From positions 1 to 64,000 of the forward strand of contig SVEL01000004.1 in NCBI GenBank assembly GCA_015057425.1: DNA of 64,000 bases, given 5' to 3'. The notes under the pieces were generated by a model. The model ran no database searches and was not told the origin of the DNA. It saw nothing but the letters and a program-made list of their open reading frames with translations. Source of the stretch: Lachnospiraceae bacterium. Its GTDB lineage: Bacteria > Bacillota > Clostridia > Lachnospirales > Lachnospiraceae. Positions 34,326 to 42,269 of the stretch are shown here, in pieces. Each line of letters begins with the position of its first letter. The first letter of the stretch is position 1. The translations under genes were made by a program, and so were the position numbers.

Positions 34326-34736
34326 TTATAACTTCTTATCTACGAGAATTCCTGCCAATTCCCATGCTTTTGCGATAATGTCAAGAGTTTCTTCTGCCGG
34401 AAACTCCTTAACTACCTCTTTAGTATCATTATCTATAAGCTTTATTGTTACTCTGTTAGTTGCATCGTGAATACCAAACTGACATGATGTATTGGCGTTC
34501 ATCTTTTTATTAAGTTCTGCAACAGCCTTTTTAATCTGTTCGTTAGATGCTTCTTTCTGCTGATACCCTGCTTCGCTACCGTCATTCTTATATGCAGCTG
34601 TTTCAGCTACTGCTTCTCTTGTCACTGCTGTCGCTGCAGGAGTAACCTCAACGTTTTCCACAGGCTGAGCTGTTTTAGCTACTGATGAATAACTGCTTGC
34701 CATATTGTTCATTCCACTTATCTTTTCGATTGCCAT
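34326..34736 (-). CDS. flaG: Flagellar protein FlaG
   Basis: 136 residues. The N-terminal half is a low-complexity Ala/Val/Glu region; the FlaG domain is C-terminal: QIKKAVAELNKKMN, then TNRVTIKLIDNDTKEVVKEF (about residues 97-116) and PAEETLDIIAKAWELAGI. The ATG at 34736 is chosen as GGAGG lies 5 nt upstream; an in-frame ATG ten codons earlier has no ribosome site. First gene of flaG-fliD-fliS-fliT, with a sigma28 promoter and a CsrA motif in its leader. Confidence 0.92.
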   Translation of the reverse strand: MAIEKISGMNNMASSYSSVAKTAQPVENVEVTPAATAVTREAVAETAAYKNDGSEAGYQQKEASNEQIKKAVAELNKKMNANTSCQFGIHDATNRVTIKLIDNDTKEVVKEFPAEETLDIIAKAWELAGILVDKKL

Positions 34737-34764
34737 AATAGCCTCCATTCTGCGCAAATGCGCC

Positions 34765-34774
34765 ACATCCTTGT
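34765..34774 (-). promoter_or_regulatory. CsrA consensus site in the flaG leader
   Basis: On the minus strand ACAAGGATGT matches the last ten positions of the CsrA/RsmA consensus (RUACARGGAUGU) exactly, with a weak ACA/TGT stem around AGGA. It lies about 28 nt before the ATG, and a second GGA is in the Shine-Dalgarno. Confidence 0.65.
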
Positions 34775-34833
34775 TATCTGGATTTGTAAAATTCCTTTTT
34801 CACAAAATCACTTTTCGTCTGTCATATACTTAT

Positions 34834-34860
34834 ATATCGGAATATTTTTAAAATTATTTA
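34834..34860 (-). promoter_or_regulatory. Sigma28 promoter of flaG-fliDST
   Basis: On the minus strand TAAA (34857-34860), a 15-bp spacer and TCCGATAT (34834-34841): a perfect -35 and the same -10 as fliC. It lies just downstream of the csrA stop codon. Confidence 0.85.
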
Positions 34861-34868
34861 CATCTAAT

Positions 34869-35084
34869 TTAAAATAAACCTTTTAAAGCCTCAAGTGTAT
34901 CAACTCCTGCGGCTTCTTTATTTGCTTCCTGTATCTGTAAATAAATCTCTTTTCTGTATACAGGCACTGACTTTGGTGCTTTAATTCCAAGTTTAACCTG
35001 ATCACCTTTTACTTCTATAATAGTTATTTCAATATTGTTATTGATAACTATTGCTTCATCTTTTTTTCTTGATAATGCTAACAT
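34869..35084 (-). CDS. csrA: Carbon storage regulator CsrA
   Basis: 71 residues; an RNA-binding dimer that blocks translation at GGA sites. MLALSRKKDEAIVINNNIEI (residues 1-20), then VKLGIKAPKSVPVYRKEIY are the family sequence, including the RNA-binding RKE region. The start at 35084 is set by homology; an upstream in-frame ATG would overlap fliW. It follows the fliW stop by 4 nt. It likely represses fliC and is antagonised by FliW. Confidence 0.98.
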   Translation of the reverse strand: MLALSRKKDEAIVINNNIEITIIEVKGDQVKLGIKAPKSVPVYRKEIYLQIQEANKEAAGVDTLEALKGLF

Positions 35085-35088
35085 AGGC

Positions 35089-35544
35089 CTATACCTGTTC
35101 CTTTCTGGCTTTAAGTATATCATAGATTTCATACTTAACCGGATATTCATCACCCTCAGTAATTACCTGACATGCTTTTCTGTTATTAGCATTGATAATT
35201 ATAGGAGCCATAAGATTACATGTCATCTTTGTAATATCACTTGGAACCGTAACTGTTACAAGCACAAGTATATCTTCTGCCGAAAGTTCTCCAAGACACA
35301 TTAATAATTCATCCTCGATTATAGGATCGTATGTTTCATTGACTAAAAGCGGGTCAATTACAGGCATTGCAAAGGCCGGTTCATCAATTGACTGGAGCCA
35401 TGTAATTGAAGCATTTTCATTTTCAGCATCATGAATAAGTATAAATCTCTTCAAATCGCCAAAGCCTATAATACCATTTTCAAATGTTATGATTTTTTCT
35501 TCATCAATGTCTATTGTTCCGAAAATTCTTGTTGTAAGTTCCAT
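35089..35544 (-). CDS. fliW: Flagellar assembly factor FliW
   Basis: 151 residues; binds either flagellin or CsrA and so relieves CsrA when flagellin has been exported. Family features are IITFENGIIGF (about residues 19-29), RFILIHDAE, TWLQSIDEPAFAMPVIDP (about 47-64) and TCNLMAPIIINANNRKACQV. The start at 35544 fits the family N-terminus; an ATG at 35568 inside a small GGGA/TCCC hairpin is an alternative. It is followed immediately by csrA, the conserved partner pair. Confidence 0.95.
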   Translation of the reverse strand: MELTTRIFGTIDIDEEKIITFENGIIGFGDLKRFILIHDAENENASITWLQSIDEPAFAMPVIDPLLVNETYDPIIEDELLMCLGELSAEDILVLVTVTVPSDITKMTCNLMAPIIINANNRKACQVITEGDEYPVKYEIYDILKARKEQV

Positions 35545-35606
35545 CTCTTTTACCTGTCCGGGATTCATCCCGTTCCCTTTCTATATATGTTTTGCTTTAT
35601 TTCCTT

Positions 35607-37073
35607 CTATATAAAGTCAAGCAGTGTTGTCTGTATAACTTTAGATGCTGCTGCAAGGGAAGCATCATATACATTGCTTGCTGCCGTATATAAAACTACA
35701 ACCTCTGTCATATTAGCTTCTTCGTTATTACTCTTAAGTTCTTCAACACTTGTTTTCTGTGCCGTAAGTCGTTCTTCATTAAGTGTAAGTCGGATGTTCT
35801 TCGTACCTATCTCAGCGATTGCCAGGTTAACTGTTTCCTGATAATCCTGATAAATGGTAATACAATGACCGAAGCTGTCACTCATATTTTCTTCTGCATA
35901 AGAAAGTTCCAAGTTAACTGCCTTAAGCATTGAATTAAGCTTATCAAGTGTTGCATAATCAAGAGGATCTGCATCTTCGATATACTTTTCTATCTGTTCC
36001 TTACGTTTCTGTACTTCAATTGCCGTATGCACTGACTCCATAAGGTCATCAATCTTTCTTGCCATACCTGTTGAAAATACATTTTTTCCAAGTACGTTTA
36101 CCGTCAACTTCTGGCTAAAATTAATCTGATACTCCATGTACTGGTCATCTATAGTATATTCTATATGTTTGCTCGGGTCATTGTCTGATATATCTGTACA
36201 GTTAAAGTAATGTTCAGGTCTTAAATCTCCTACGGCAAATCCGTTTTTAACATAGTCAACCTGAATGGTTCCTGCATCCTTTGCAAACTCATATGCATTT
36301 TGACCAAATATGATTTCTCCTGTCTCCGGTACTATAACTATCTCATTTTCATTGAGATTATATACCTCAGCACCCATATCACCAAGACTTTTTGTTGATA
36401 CGGTAATATATGGTGGGAATTGAATACCTGTAAGGGATATTCCATCTTCATCTATATTATTATATGCAAGCTGAAGTCTGTACATCTGATTATTCTTTAC
36501 ATCTGACTCATATACTTCTTTGATATCATCAGGATCAATAGAACCGGATATTCTATGTATGGTTTCCATATCATCAAATGTAAATTTTTCTTCTATACTG
36601 TACTTGTAATCCTGTGGATTTTCATCTACTTCAAATGCAAGAGTTCTGTCGGTCTTGTATCCTGTAAATACTGTTCTTCCCGCATAATCAGCATTACCAT
36701 TACTATATATTTCATCATGATACTGTAAAAGCTGATTATACAATACTTCTCGTTCACTTACCGTATTGTAGTCATTTACACCCTGGTTACAATACTCTAC
36801 AAACTCTGTAAGCAATGTATCTACATTATTAAGAGCTGTTTCGGATGTTATAAGCCACTGCTGTGCATCAGGTATATTCTTTTCAAGATACTGGCTTATA
36901 TCTGCATATGTTGCTCTAAGTCTCAGTGCTCTGATAGCAATAATCGGATCTTCTGATGCTCTCTGAATTTTCTTCTGTGAAGACAGCTGTGAATTTAAAC
37001 TGTCCATAAGAAGCTTGTTGTGATTAATATTATTGAGAGTATTTTTTGTCATTATATTATTAGTAATTCTCAT
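35607..37073 (-). CDS. flgL: Flagellar hook-associated protein FlgL (HAP3)
   Basis: 488 residues, longer than the roughly 300 of many species. Start MRITNNIMTKNTLNNINHNK (residues 1-20) and LSSQKKIQRASEDPIIAIRA are the D0 signature; the C-terminus ends VVLYTAASNVYDASLAAASK followed by VIQTTLLDF. The extra length is a central domain (about 140-350). The ATG at 37073 has GGAG 6 nt upstream; the longer frame starts at TTG. Part of flgM-flgN-flgK-flgK-flgL-fliW-csrA. Confidence 0.93.
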   Translation of the reverse strand: MRITNNIMTKNTLNNINHNKLLMDSLNSQLSSQKKIQRASEDPIIAIRALRLRATYADISQYLEKNIPDAQQWLITSETALNNVDTLLTEFVEYCNQGVNDYNTVSEREVLYNQLLQYHDEIYSNGNADYAGRTVFTGYKTDRTLAFEVDENPQDYKYSIEEKFTFDDMETIHRISGSIDPDDIKEVYESDVKNNQMYRLQLAYNNIDEDGISLTGIQFPPYITVSTKSLGDMGAEVYNLNENEIVIVPETGEIIFGQNAYEFAKDAGTIQVDYVKNGFAVGDLRPEHYFNCTDISDNDPSKHIEYTIDDQYMEYQINFSQKLTVNVLGKNVFSTGMARKIDDLMESVHTAIEVQKRKEQIEKYIEDADPLDYATLDKLNSMLKAVNLELSYAEENMSDSFGHCITIYQDYQETVNLAIAEIGTKNIRLTLNEERLTAQKTSVEELKSNNEEANMTEVVVLYTAASNVYDASLAAASKVIQTTLLDFI

Positions 37074-37116
37074 ATTGCTCTCCAATCCGAAGCATTTAAT
37101 TATAGTGCTTCTTTAG

Positions 37117-38589
37117 TTATACGCCCATTTCATTTATCAGTTTATTGTAAATTTCCTGCATAATTGATATCATCTGTGCAGCAAGTTCATATGCTTCCTG
37201 GAATTTTACAAGATTCATCGTTTCTTCGTCTGTATCTACACCTGATACTGATAATCTCTGATTTATAATGGCGTGTTTCATAGTTGAATAGTTAGCTTCC
37301 AGTGTGTCAGCTTTTCTTGCATCTATAGCTATTTCAGCAAGTATTGACTGCATAAAATCTTCACCTGTAGAACCATCATACGTTCTTTCGTACTGGATAT
37401 CTATAAGTTTTGAAAGTATATCTGTATTGTCTTCACCATTCTGTATAGGCGATGATGAAAGTCCAAGCATTCCCGGATCTTCTATGTACTTTGGATTCAC
37501 CTTGTATACACCATCTTCAAAAAGGAAGAAATCTGCATCATCAAGGTCTGATATCTTATCTCCGTTTAGATTATATCCGTCTTTATGAATCTCATTAAAT
37601 CTCGATGTAAGATTTTCAAGGAAATAATTTAATTCGGTTGTATAATATACAACACCCTTATAATCTGTGGGAATATCTCCCACACAGTTATTACCGTCTC
37701 TTACTTCAAGAAGTGCCTTAAGTTTTCCTTCGTATCCTGCATGTACCGGGTCAAAGCTGTCCCCCCATGCCCATTGAACATCGTAGAGACCGACTGCATC
37801 TGTCTCTGCTCTTCTTTCTTCTCTTGAAACTACTTTAAGCTGAAATGCCGTGTAGTTATCAACAAGTGTATTACCTCCAAGCATAACCTTGTATTCTGTC
37901 TTGTTGTTTGCAACTTTCTCTTCTGTAACAGAAACTTCTACAATTCCCGAAAGCTCATCTACAAGAAGATTTCTTCTGTCTCTTAGGTCATTGGCAACTT
38001 CGCCTGTCAGTTCTACTATATTTATCTGTTTGTTAAGTGCTGCAATGTCAGCAGCCAATGTATTAATTCTGTCTACATTATCTTTAACCTCTTCATTGAT
38101 GTCTTCCTGAAGATTTAAAAGGTTCTGCTTCATAGTATTGAAATATTCCATTATATTTTCAGCATAACCGATAACTGATGTACGCGCCGTATAACTTGCC
38201 GGATCATCTAAAAGCGAAGTCATTGCGTTAAAAAAGTTACCATATTCAGCCGTAAATCCGTCTGTATTGATTTCGTTAAAGAAATCTTCTATATTAATCA
38301 TCTGGTCGTAGAGAGTTTCAAAATACGCAACCTTTGAATTATTATTCCAGTATTTGAAATCATAGTATGAATCTCTCAACTGTTCAATTCCCGTAACGGT
38401 TGTTCCCGTACCTACCATACCGTACTGCTGATATACCTGCAATGCTCTTGAAGCTGTCTGTGATACCTGCTGTCTTGAGTATCCTTCAGTCTGTTCGTTG
38501 GAAATATTATGACCGGTAGTATTTAACGCTATATTAGCTGCAAATAATCCTGATTGTGCAATTGTAAGACCAAAAAATGTATTTGCCAT
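37117..38589 (-). CDS. flgK: Flagellar hook-associated protein FlgK (HAP1), paralogue A
   Basis: 490 residues. D0 signature LTIAQSGLFAANIALNTTGH (about 8-27) followed by NISNEQTEGYSRQQV; the C-terminus has DTDEETMNLVKFQEAYELAA and the closing helix. It lies 23 nt downstream of a second FlgK-like gene. Two adjacent FlgK paralogues are unusual; this shorter one is closest to the classical form. Confidence 0.93.
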   Translation of the reverse strand: MANTFFGLTIAQSGLFAANIALNTTGHNISNEQTEGYSRQQVSQTASRALQVYQQYGMVGTGTTVTGIEQLRDSYYDFKYWNNNSKVAYFETLYDQMINIEDFFNEINTDGFTAEYGNFFNAMTSLLDDPASYTARTSVIGYAENIMEYFNTMKQNLLNLQEDINEEVKDNVDRINTLAADIAALNKQINIVELTGEVANDLRDRRNLLVDELSGIVEVSVTEEKVANNKTEYKVMLGGNTLVDNYTAFQLKVVSREERRAETDAVGLYDVQWAWGDSFDPVHAGYEGKLKALLEVRDGNNCVGDIPTDYKGVVYYTTELNYFLENLTSRFNEIHKDGYNLNGDKISDLDDADFFLFEDGVYKVNPKYIEDPGMLGLSSSPIQNGEDNTDILSKLIDIQYERTYDGSTGEDFMQSILAEIAIDARKADTLEANYSTMKHAIINQRLSVSGVDTDEETMNLVKFQEAYELAAQMISIMQEIYNKLINEMGV

Positions 38590-38612
38590 ATTTTCACTCC
38601 ATTCCGTTGTTT

Positions 38613-40358
38613 CTATGCTCCAAAAGTATTGATTATATGTTCTATCATATCGGCGATAGCAGTAACATATCTTGAATTAGCATTGTACGCATTCTGATAT
38701 TTGATAACAAGGCTTAATTCTTCATCTGATGATACTCCGTACTTTGACCAACGTGCATTGTTTACACTGTCGACCACGGTCGCCTGATTAACTGATATTT
38801 CGTTATACAGATAACCTATATTGGCTATTTCACTTGTCATGGAATTGTAAAATTCCATAAATGTTTTGTCTGTAAGGTTGTCCGGATTTAAGTTTCCAAA
38901 ATCCACGTCCCAGATTTCCAATAATTCAAAGGCTTTATCATAGTCAGTATCACCCTCGGCATCTGTAAACGGAAGATAGGAATAATCATCCAACACATTT
39001 TCATTAATCTGGATATTTCCCAATGTATAAAGAGATAAATCTCCGAATTCGTTTGTTTCGTTATATATATATACTAAATTACCCTGAGCATCATATGCCT
39101 TGGTGTATCTTTCTGCATCACATCTCGCAAACAGTTCATTACCCGGTGTTTTGTTAACATCATTGCCGTAAGATGTCTTTTCCATATCAAGTACCTTGAT
39201 AGTTTCTCCTGCACCGTATGTTACGACTGTTCCGTCTTCGAGAGTAAATGTTGTATCGGCATCAAATGTCATGGTTGTTTCAGGACACAAGATGTCGTTA
39301 ATTGATGTAACTATACCATTTACAAGTTTATCAAACATAGCCTGTGTCTTCATAATACTTGAATAGTCAACATTCTCTCTGTAATATTCCAATAATTCAT
39401 CATAGTTATCAGCATTTTCATCAGGAATATCTGTATAGTTTGCAACGTAATCTCCTCGTGACATAAGTAATCCCTTAAGTTCGCCAAGGTCGTTGCCTTT
39501 CTCTGTGGACACTTCGTTGGCAAAATAAAATACTTCTTTATTTTCCAAGTGTGGCCATACTGCTGACAAATATGTTGATCTGTGTGCTCCGTCCAGCTCC
39601 GCCGTTCCCATCTGGAAAACAGTAGTTTCCGTTACGAAGTCAACACCTTCTATTTTAATCGTTACTACGTGGTATGGGTTTTCCTCATACTGGATTCCCA
39701 CAAGACCTGAAAGTTCGTCAATTGCAAGGTCTCTCTGGTCTCTTAAGTCATTGGCTGATTCAAAGCCTGATGCTTCAAATCCGCTTATAAGATAGTTAAG
39801 TTCCTGGATTTTTAATCCAAGTTCATTGATTCTGTTAACTGTATTATTAATCTTTACATTAAGATTTTGCTGATATGAAATCAAATCCTCATATATTGCA
39901 TTTGATCTGTTTATAAATTCTTCAGCGCACATTACAAGACCGGCCTTGGCGACTATACTATCCGGAGTCTTTGACAATTCCGCAATCGCTTCCTTTAATT
40001 CAACCATGGAATTCTGGAATGCCTCTCCTTCAAGTTCTCCAAATACGGTCTCTATTTCTTCTACAGTAGTATACTGAGCTGAGTAGAAATTTTCTCTACC
40101 AACTTCCTGTCTGTAAGACAAATCAAGGAAATAATCTCTTAAATGCTGTGTATCATCTGAATACACACCAATACCCACCTGCCATGAATATGTAGGTGTT
40201 GTGGATATTTTCTGATATTTATAGTCAGCAAATGTTGCCTGCTGTCTTACGTATCCTTCTGTATTGATGTTAGCTATATTGTGGGAAGTAATATTGATAG
40301 CATTCTGACTGCTTCTCAAACCTGTAACTCCCGTATATATGCTGGTCATTAATGACAT
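38613..40358 (-). CDS. FlgK-like hook-associated protein, paralogue B (long)
   Basis: 581 residues. The start has VTGLRSSQNAINITSHNIAN (about 12-31) followed by INTEGYVRQQAT, and the C-terminus SSDEELSLVIKYQNAYNANS with the closing helix, so both D0 ends are intact. A roughly 120-residue extra region (about 360-490) separates it from paralogue A. It could form a second hook-filament junction ring or replace FlgK under some condition. GGAGG lies before the ATG. Confidence 0.9.
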   Translation of the reverse strand: MSLMTSIYTGVTGLRSSQNAINITSHNIANINTEGYVRQQATFADYKYQKISTTPTYSWQVGIGVYSDDTQHLRDYFLDLSYRQEVGRENFYSAQYTTVEEIETVFGELEGEAFQNSMVELKEAIAELSKTPDSIVAKAGLVMCAEEFINRSNAIYEDLISYQQNLNVKINNTVNRINELGLKIQELNYLISGFEASGFESANDLRDQRDLAIDELSGLVGIQYEENPYHVVTIKIEGVDFVTETTVFQMGTAELDGAHRSTYLSAVWPHLENKEVFYFANEVSTEKGNDLGELKGLLMSRGDYVANYTDIPDENADNYDELLEYYRENVDYSSIMKTQAMFDKLVNGIVTSINDILCPETTMTFDADTTFTLEDGTVVTYGAGETIKVLDMEKTSYGNDVNKTPGNELFARCDAERYTKAYDAQGNLVYIYNETNEFGDLSLYTLGNIQINENVLDDYSYLPFTDAEGDTDYDKAFELLEIWDVDFGNLNPDNLTDKTFMEFYNSMTSEIANIGYLYNEISVNQATVVDSVNNARWSKYGVSSDEELSLVIKYQNAYNANSRYVTAIADMIEHIINTFGA

Positions 40359-40406
40359 ATCATTTCCTCCGATTATTGGTTACAAATACTACTTTAAATA
40401 CTTCAG

Positions 40407-40925
40407 TTATTGTTTAGCATCAAATATTCCTCTTTGCTCTATATGCATATCGGAACTATATGTGCTGCTACTATTGTAGTTTGCCAGTTCAGGCGCCTGA
40501 TTCATACTTCGTATTAAATTCAGATTGAACTCGGCCATATCTAAGCTGTCTCTCAATAGTGATTTGTTGATATCGTTCACCGCAGTAAACTCCTTCAATG
40601 TTTTCTTCAGTTCACTATGAACCTGCGACAATCTTTCCACCACTTCCTTCTGGTTCTTAAGAGCCACAAGAAGCTTACGTACCGTCACATCTCCCTTGTC
40701 GATGTTCAGAACGCTGGCTATATCGGTCACAACTTCTTCTCTTTTCTTTTCACTTTTGATTATCTTCTCTAAGTGAAGCTGTTCTTCAGCAGTAAACTCC
40801 TGAAGCTTTTCCACATCCCCCTTAACTATTACAGGGGTCTTTTCGTGTGCAAGCTTATACAGTATTTTGTATTCCTCGGTTTCCTCTGCAAGAACATTAA
40901 TTAATTCATCAATAAGACTTGCCAC
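40407..40925 (-). CDS. flgN: FlgN-like export chaperone for FlgK/FlgL
   Basis: 172 residues, all-helical. The N-terminus (LIDELINVLAEETEEYKILY, about residues 3-22) and the heptad-rich middle fit the FlgN family, and the gene lies between flgM and flgK as in Bacillus. The C-terminal tail is Ser/Tyr-rich and disordered. Confidence 0.9.
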   Translation of the reverse strand: MASLIDELINVLAEETEEYKILYKLAHEKTPVIVKGDVEKLQEFTAEEQLHLEKIIKSEKKREEVVTDIASVLNIDKGDVTVRKLLVALKNQKEVVERLSQVHSELKKTLKEFTAVNDINKSLLRDSLDMAEFNLNLIRSMNQAPELANYNSSSTYSSDMHIEQRGIFDAKQ

Positions 40926-40945
40926 TTACTTTACCTCACCGATTC

Positions 40946-41221
40946 CTACAAAATACCATTGTAACTTTCAAGCAACTTATCTGCAAATGTAGCTGCATCT
41001 ACATGGTAGGTTCCATTTGCCAAACGCGCTTTAATATCAGCAACTTTGTCTTCCCTGACATCTGAGCTGTTTGCAACTGCCTGTTTCGCAATCTGAAGTT
41101 CCTTTCCGAAACTTGAAATTTCGATTTTGTCAGTTGTTGAAGTTTTGCCTGTAGGTGCTGTTTTTGCCTTGTTTTTTACACCGTAAACCTGTGTAATCTG
41201 ATTATAAGCATCTATTCGCAT
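40946..41221 (-). CDS. flgM: Anti-sigma28 factor FlgM
   Basis: 91 residues. The FlgM domain has TTDKIEISSFGKELQIAKQA (about residues 29-48), then EDKVADIKARLANGTYHVDA and FADKLLESY. It binds the flagellar sigma factor until it is exported through the finished hook. First gene of the hook-filament-junction operon, with a sigma28 promoter of its own and a GGA loop in the leader. Confidence 0.95.
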   Translation of the reverse strand: MRIDAYNQITQVYGVKNKAKTAPTGKTSTTDKIEISSFGKELQIAKQAVANSSDVREDKVADIKARLANGTYHVDAATFADKLLESYNGIL

Positions 41222-41236
41222 AACTTTCTCCTTTCT

Positions 41237-41248
41237 GTCTTCCTTGAC
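41237..41248 (-). promoter_or_regulatory. Possible CsrA site in the flgM leader
   Basis: On the minus strand GTC/GAC brackets the hexaloop AAGGAA, the same loop as in the fliC leader, 15 nt before the start codon. The stem is only 3 bp, and GGAG of the ribosome site follows. Confidence 0.4.
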
Positions 41249-41284
41249 TGATGTAAAGACTAAAAATATTTTTATTCTCTTATT

Positions 41285-41311
41285 TTATCGGCATTTTTTC
41301 TATTAACTTAA
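41285..41311 (-). promoter_or_regulatory. Sigma28 promoter of flgM operon
   Basis: On the minus strand TTAA (41308-41311), a 15-bp spacer and GCCGATAA (41285-41292). The -10 matches the sigma28 consensus at all eight positions. Confidence 0.85.
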
Positions 41312-41327
41312 CCCCTTTTATAAAAAA

Positions 41328-41452
41328 GAATCTCGCTTGCGAGATTCTCCGCGCCCCGAGCGGTATTGCGGAGCAATAAAATACCTCTCCGCGAGGTGCG
41401 CATCCTCAGCGGAGCGCTTTTTATGTGATAGGAAATTCCTATCACATAAAAA
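41328..41452. repeat. GC-rich multi-hairpin intergenic element
   Basis: Between flgM and the APH gene are a perfect GAATCTCGC/GCGAGATTC hairpin (41328-41347), a GC-rich 70-bp segment rich in GCGGAG and CTCCGC words with an ATTGC/GCAAT loop, and a 17-bp-arm palindrome (41418-41452) centred on TAGGAA/TTCCTA. The GC content is far above the surroundings. On the minus strand the first hairpin is followed by six T residues. It looks like a dispersed structured repeat or a small RNA with terminator; copy number cannot be known from this window. Confidence 0.5.
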
Positions 41453-41477
41453 AACCCACTTCAGCATGAAGTGGGTT
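41453..41477 (-). terminator. Terminator of the adhE-APH unit
   Basis: A perfect 10-bp stem AACCCACTTC/GAAGTGGGTT, followed on the minus strand by a run of seven T. It sits 13 nt past the stop of the APH gene. Confidence 0.88.
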
Positions 41478-41489
41478 CTACCTTATGTT

Positions 41490-42239
41490 TTATTCAAAAT
41501 CCATTACGTTTACCCAGCTAAGTAAAAGTTCTCTTTCGTGAACCTTACCCTTAACTGACTGTGATGCCGCTACAATCGGTAACCACGACTGGATATACTT
41601 TTTAGCTGTATTAGTCTTTTCGCAGAAAAGGTTAAGATACTTATCAGCAAGTTCTTTCTTGTCATCAAGGCAGAAAAGAAGATAAGTTCTTGCAACGTCA
41701 GCTGATGCATTTCCCTGTGTAGCATGTGACCAGTCCAAAATGTATGGGATGCCTTCTTTATTGATAATAATGTTTGAAGGGTTGAAGTCTCCATGGCATA
41801 CCTTTGCATGCTTTGGCATAGATTCAAGTCTTGTATGAAGTTCGTATGTCGTAGTAGCATCAAGCTTAGCTTCATCAATCTTTCTGTTCATCTTATCTTT
41901 TAACTTACTAAGAAGAGGAGCTTTCTTTCCGAATACCTTTATCTGAAGGTTGACAAACATATTTAAATATTCATCTTCTCTCTCAGGATTTTCTTCCATA
42001 AGCTTTGCTAAAGTTTTTCCCTCTATACATTCGGAAACTATAGCCCATCTTTCTTCAATCATAGTAACTTCGTGAAGTTTTGGAATTTCAAGTCCTGTTT
42101 CTTCTATTCTTGCCTGATTCAATGCTTCGTTTAAAACATCAGCTTTTGAATACGCTTTATCAAACACCTTTACTACCTTATCGCCATCACGATAAATCGT
42201 CTTACCTATTCTTACTGCAACAACATTTTCTAAATTCAT
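41490..42239 (-). CDS. APH-fold (aminoglycoside/choline kinase-like) kinase
   Basis: 249 residues. Kinase features: AVRIGKTIYRDGDKVVKVFD (about 8-27) with the ATP Lys, EGKTLAKLM as hinge region, the catalytic loop HGDFNPSNIIIN (about 144-155), and the metal-binding Asp in YILDWSHATQGN. It is more like housekeeping fructosamine/thiamine-kinase-type proteins than an antibiotic resistance enzyme. It follows adhE by 30 nt and shares its transcript. Substrate unknown. Confidence 0.82.
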   Translation of the reverse strand: MNLENVVAVRIGKTIYRDGDKVVKVFDKAYSKADVLNEALNQARIEETGLEIPKLHEVTMIEERWAIVSECIEGKTLAKLMEENPEREDEYLNMFVNLQIKVFGKKAPLLSKLKDKMNRKIDEAKLDATTTYELHTRLESMPKHAKVCHGDFNPSNIIINKEGIPYILDWSHATQGNASADVARTYLLFCLDDKKELADKYLNLFCEKTNTAKKYIQSWLPIVAASQSVKGKVHERELLLSWVNVMDFE

Positions 42240-42269
42240 AGGGTTCCTCCTTTACATTATGCACAATAC

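Noticed and set aside
41490-42239. An aminoglycoside resistance gene
   Set aside because: It has the APH fold, but sits in an operon with adhE and resembles metabolic kinases; no mobile element is near.
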